A stretch of DNA of 48,121 bases from a virus. The notes beneath the pieces were generated by a model that had not been told where the DNA came from, made no database searches, and saw only the letters and a list, made by a program, of their open reading frames with translations. Where the stretch lies: the IMG/VR virus record IMGVR_UViG_3300033052_000113, positions 1-48,121 of that record. One strand, 5' to 3'. The number at the start of each line of letters is the position of its first letter. The stretch's first letter is position 1. Below, piece after piece: positions 46,141-48,121 of the stretch. The position numbers and the translations under genes were made by a program.

Positions 46141-46787
46141 GCGACCAGAACAAGGGCTCATCCCAGAGCCAGCCCGTCTCCGCGCCCGAGAGCGCGGCCC
46201 GCAACTCCAGCGCCCCGATGGACATGAGCAAGACCACCACACCTGACCTGGACGCGCTCGTCTTGGAGCTGCCGGAAGAGGACGAAATCGTCCAACTGCT
46301 GTTCAGCGTTCAGCGCGGAGCGGCCCGTCTGCGCCCCCAGGCCGCGAAGATCATGGAGCTATATCAGCCCCTCCTCGACGCCTATGCAGAGCAGGGGCGG
46401 AAGCTTGCCGCCTGCTATCGTGTGGCCGGCGCGGACACCGATGGCGACGAGGAGTGGCGCTATGCGGGATACGCGCTTGAGGCGGTCGAGGATCTGCGCC
46501 GTGATTATGAGGAAGCCGGAGAAGAAAATCATCGCCAAGCCGTCACCATCGCCGCCCTGACGGCAGAGGCAGCGAACCTAAAGGGCGAGGTTGCCGAAGC
46601 CGAAGGCCTGGAGCAGATGCAGCGCGACCAGCTGACCCTGTGTCAGGCAGAGGTCGAGCGGCTGAAGGTGGCGCTAAGCACCCTCGCGGAGCCGATCGTT
46701 GGCACCGCAGTAGGCGACCCGTGGGCCTTCTATGAAGATGCGCGCGCCTTTGCAGAAAAGGCTCTCGCCACCCAAGGCGAGGGCTGA
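46137..46787 (+). CDS. Acidic coiled-coil protein
   Basis: 216 aa. A Ser/Pro-rich N-terminus is followed by a long acidic helical region (VEDLRRDYEEAGEENHRQAV, AEGLEQMQRDQLTLCQAEVE). Start overlaps the previous stop (ATGA). Not recognised. Confidence 0.58.
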   Translation: MSDQNKGSSQSQPVSAPESAARNSSAPMDMSKTTTPDLDALVLELPEEDEIVQLLFSVQRGAARLRPQAAKIMELYQPLLDAYAEQGRKLAACYRVAGADTDGDEEWRYAGYALEAVEDLRRDYEEAGEENHRQAVTIAALTAEAANLKGEVAEAEGLEQMQRDQLTLCQAEVERLKVALSTLAEPIVGTAVGDPWAFYEDARAFAEKALATQGEG

Positions 46788-46789
46788 CC

Positions 46790-46975
46790 ATGGTGGACAA
46801 GATCGACCCGGCCGACGTGGTTCGTGCAGCCGTGACCTTCACCGACCTGCGCAAGCGGATCGTCGACATCCTTGGCGATCACCTTGGGTGCGAGGAATTT
46901 CAGATTACGGGCAAGGAGCAGGCGGCCGAAGCGCTGATCTTCTTCATGGCTGAGACCCTTGCAGCGGAGGCGTAA
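46790..46975 (+). CDS. Small hypothetical protein
   Basis: 61 aa, alpha-helical (DLRKRIVDILGDHLGCEEFQ, EALIFFMAETLAAEA). Not recognised; rightward early operon. Confidence 0.58.
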   Translation: MVDKIDPADVVRAAVTFTDLRKRIVDILGDHLGCEEFQITGKEQAAEALIFFMAETLAAEA

Positions 46976-46976
46976 C

Positions 46977-47282
46977 ATGGCCCTGTCACCCGAGAACCGC
47001 GACCTGATCACCAGCACGTTCGGCGATCCCGAATACACGGCCTCCATCGCGGACAACGGCGAGCTTTCACCGCGCGATCTGAACGACCTGCTAAACGCCG
47101 CCCGCGCCCAAGGCCGCGCCTCCCTAGAGGAGAGGGTGCGGGAGTTGGCGGCGCTCTGGGACGAGCAGCAATCGCGCTATCCACTAGATGCCTCCGGACG
47201 TGGCGCTTCGGCAGCCGTCAGTTGCTGCGCCATCGAGCTTCGGCATCTTCTGGCCACCCCTGGGGAGCGGGAGAATGGGTGA
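46977..47282 (+). CDS. Hypothetical protein
   Basis: 101 aa, mixed (NGELSPRDLNDLLNAARAQG, LEERVRELAALWDEQQSRYP). ATG at 46977 follows the preceding stop closely; its end overlaps the next gene by 8 bp. Not recognised. Confidence 0.58.
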   Translation: MALSPENRDLITSTFGDPEYTASIADNGELSPRDLNDLLNAARAQGRASLEERVRELAALWDEQQSRYPLDASGRGASAAVSCCAIELRHLLATPGERENG

Positions 47283-47463
47283 GCGGCAGACCTACGAGCA
47301 GGCCGTCGCCGAAATCGAACAGCGCATCGGCTGGACCGTCGAGGACGGCGAGAACTGCGGCTGCAACTTCCGCGAAGAGCCCTGCGACCGCTGCTGGTCG
47401 CTCGGCTGGGCCATCGGCGGCATCGACCGCGCCGCCCTCACCACTACGGAGCCCTCCGCATGA
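47275..47463 (+). CDS. Small Cys-rich protein
   Basis: 62 aa. CGCNFREEPCDRC (33-45) gives four cysteines in a zinc-like arrangement. Its stop overlaps the next ATG (ATGA). Function unknown. Confidence 0.58.
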   Translation: MGERQTYEQAVAEIEQRIGWTVEDGENCGCNFREEPCDRCWSLGWAIGGIDRAALTTTEPSA

Positions 47464-47714
47464 GCGAGCGCATCACGAACGTCGCGGTCCGATACGGCGA
47501 CAAGGTGGTTCAGGTCCCGCGCCCGTACCGCCACCACAACATCCTGCAGGTTGCCGAACAACTCGGGCACCGCGCCGCACCGGACGACCAGGGCTTCGTC
47601 ACCGACACCGGTCGGTTCGTCACCCGCGCTGAAGCCGGCCGTATCGCAATCGCCGCCGGCCAAGTCGAGAGCTTGATCGCCGGCCCTGACCTCTATTCGG
47701 AGGACCTTTTCTGA
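47460..47714 (+). CDS. Conserved small phage protein
   Basis: 84 aa. PRPYRHHNILQVAEQLGHRA (20-39), GFVTDTGRFVTRAEAGRIAI and the SEDLF end resemble an unnamed phage family. Stop overlaps the last gene start (TGATG). Function unknown. Confidence 0.62.
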   Translation: MSERITNVAVRYGDKVVQVPRPYRHHNILQVAEQLGHRAAPDDQGFVTDTGRFVTRAEAGRIAIAAGQVESLIAGPDLYSEDLF

Positions 47715-48121
47715 TGAACCAGAACCCCACCCTCAGCGAGCGCGAGGCGCTGGAACGCGAAATCAACGGCATCCTGGTCACAGTGATGAACGAGACCCAT
47801 GCACTTCCCATGGGTCAGAGCCATGGCCCCATCCAAACAAAGGCCCGCGAAGCGATCATGAAAGCTCTCGGCCGCCGCGCCCCTGTAGCGCCGGCCGAGC
47901 CGGTGGCGCAGTTCATCGCTGACGAGGAAGACGGTCCAGCCGTGGGCGTGCTCTACGACCTACCCAACGGCGATCAGGTCTGGTCGGGCGAGGTCAGCGA
48001 GAAGCTCCTGAGCGCCCAGCCCGAGGCCGACATTCTCGGCCCCGACAACGGGTCGTTTGTGGTCCATGCCTGCAAGGGTGACGTTCGCATCCTGGCGCAG
48101 GCCGCCACGCCGGACATCGCC
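47714..48121 (+). CDS. Hypothetical protein, cut off by the window end
   Basis: At least 136 codons, open at 48121. LSEREALEREINGILVTVMN at the N-terminus, then a mixed region with VLYDLPNGDQVWSGEVSEKL. Not recognised; the C-terminus is missing from this window. Confidence 0.55.
   Translation, partial: MNQNPTLSEREALEREINGILVTVMNETHALPMGQSHGPIQTKAREAIMKALGRRAPVAPAEPVAQFIADEEDGPAVGVLYDLPNGDQVWSGEVSEKLLSAQPEADILGPDNGSFVVHACKGDVRILAQAATPDIA

Noticed and set aside
1-48121. Integrase search
   Set aside because: No tyrosine or serine recombinase motif was recognised in any frame; lysogeny is inferred only from the S24 repressor.

Overview
The window looks like a large piece of a temperate siphovirus or prophage of a Caulobacter-like alphaproteobacterium. 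Coding is dense and high in GC. Many genes overlap by 4 bp (ATGA or GTGA). The virion genes are typical of alphaproteobacterial siphophages: DUF2213 protease-scaffold, DUF2184-type capsid, DUF4054 adaptor and TerL. A near full-length GapR (DUF2312) and a GcrA-like C-terminal domain point to Caulobacterales. No integrase is visible, and both ends run out of the window.

Layout. 1-2.9 kb: a hexapeptide acyltransferase (+) converging on a tailspike (-). 2.9-5.5 kb: a small accessory island with an RHH protein and a neighbour on -, then four coupled + genes ending in a RAMP-like protein, its partner, a 5-nt-period GGYNN array and a hairpin. 5.5-30.97 kb, almost all on -: tail tip, tail hub, tape measure, G/GT chaperones with a -1 frameshift, tail tube, head-tail connectors, capsid, cement, protease-scaffold, small accessory genes (one a GGQ mini release factor), head morphogenesis protein, portal fused to a 2H-phosphoesterase domain, lysis cassette (spanins, endolysin, membrane proteins), SGNH-esterase fibre, terminase and metallopeptidase. 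A complete tRNA-Arg(CCT) lies on + inside this region. 31.1-37.0 kb (-): leftward early/replication genes (HicA-like, PD-(D/E)XK, HTHs, DUF1376 initiator with a candidate internal origin, DnaA domain IV protein, N6-adenine methyltransferase, GcrA-like, GapR-like, regulator). 37.0-38.9 kb: immunity region with a Cro-like gene, a CI/LexA-like S24 repressor and four related operator sites. 38.9-48.1 kb (+): rightward early operon with small unknown genes, a frameshifted DpdA-like gene, an ACP-like protein, Gp157, a Bet/RecT annealase, NinB, HNH and a C5 methyltransferase.

How it works together. The repressor probably acts on the TGCATTTTGC palindromes that flank the divergent early units. Late genes seem to be marked by two recurring - strand elements: a GGCATACC box at the heads of presumed transcription units, and a small hairpin held 27-29 nt before the start codon of most major virion genes.

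The most novel candidates are the RAMP-like gene pair with its pentamer array, the fixed-spacing late leader hairpins, and the cluster of proteins resembling host cell-cycle factors (DnaA IV, adenine methyltransferase, GcrA C-terminus, GapR). All functions are read from motifs by eye; no database search was run.
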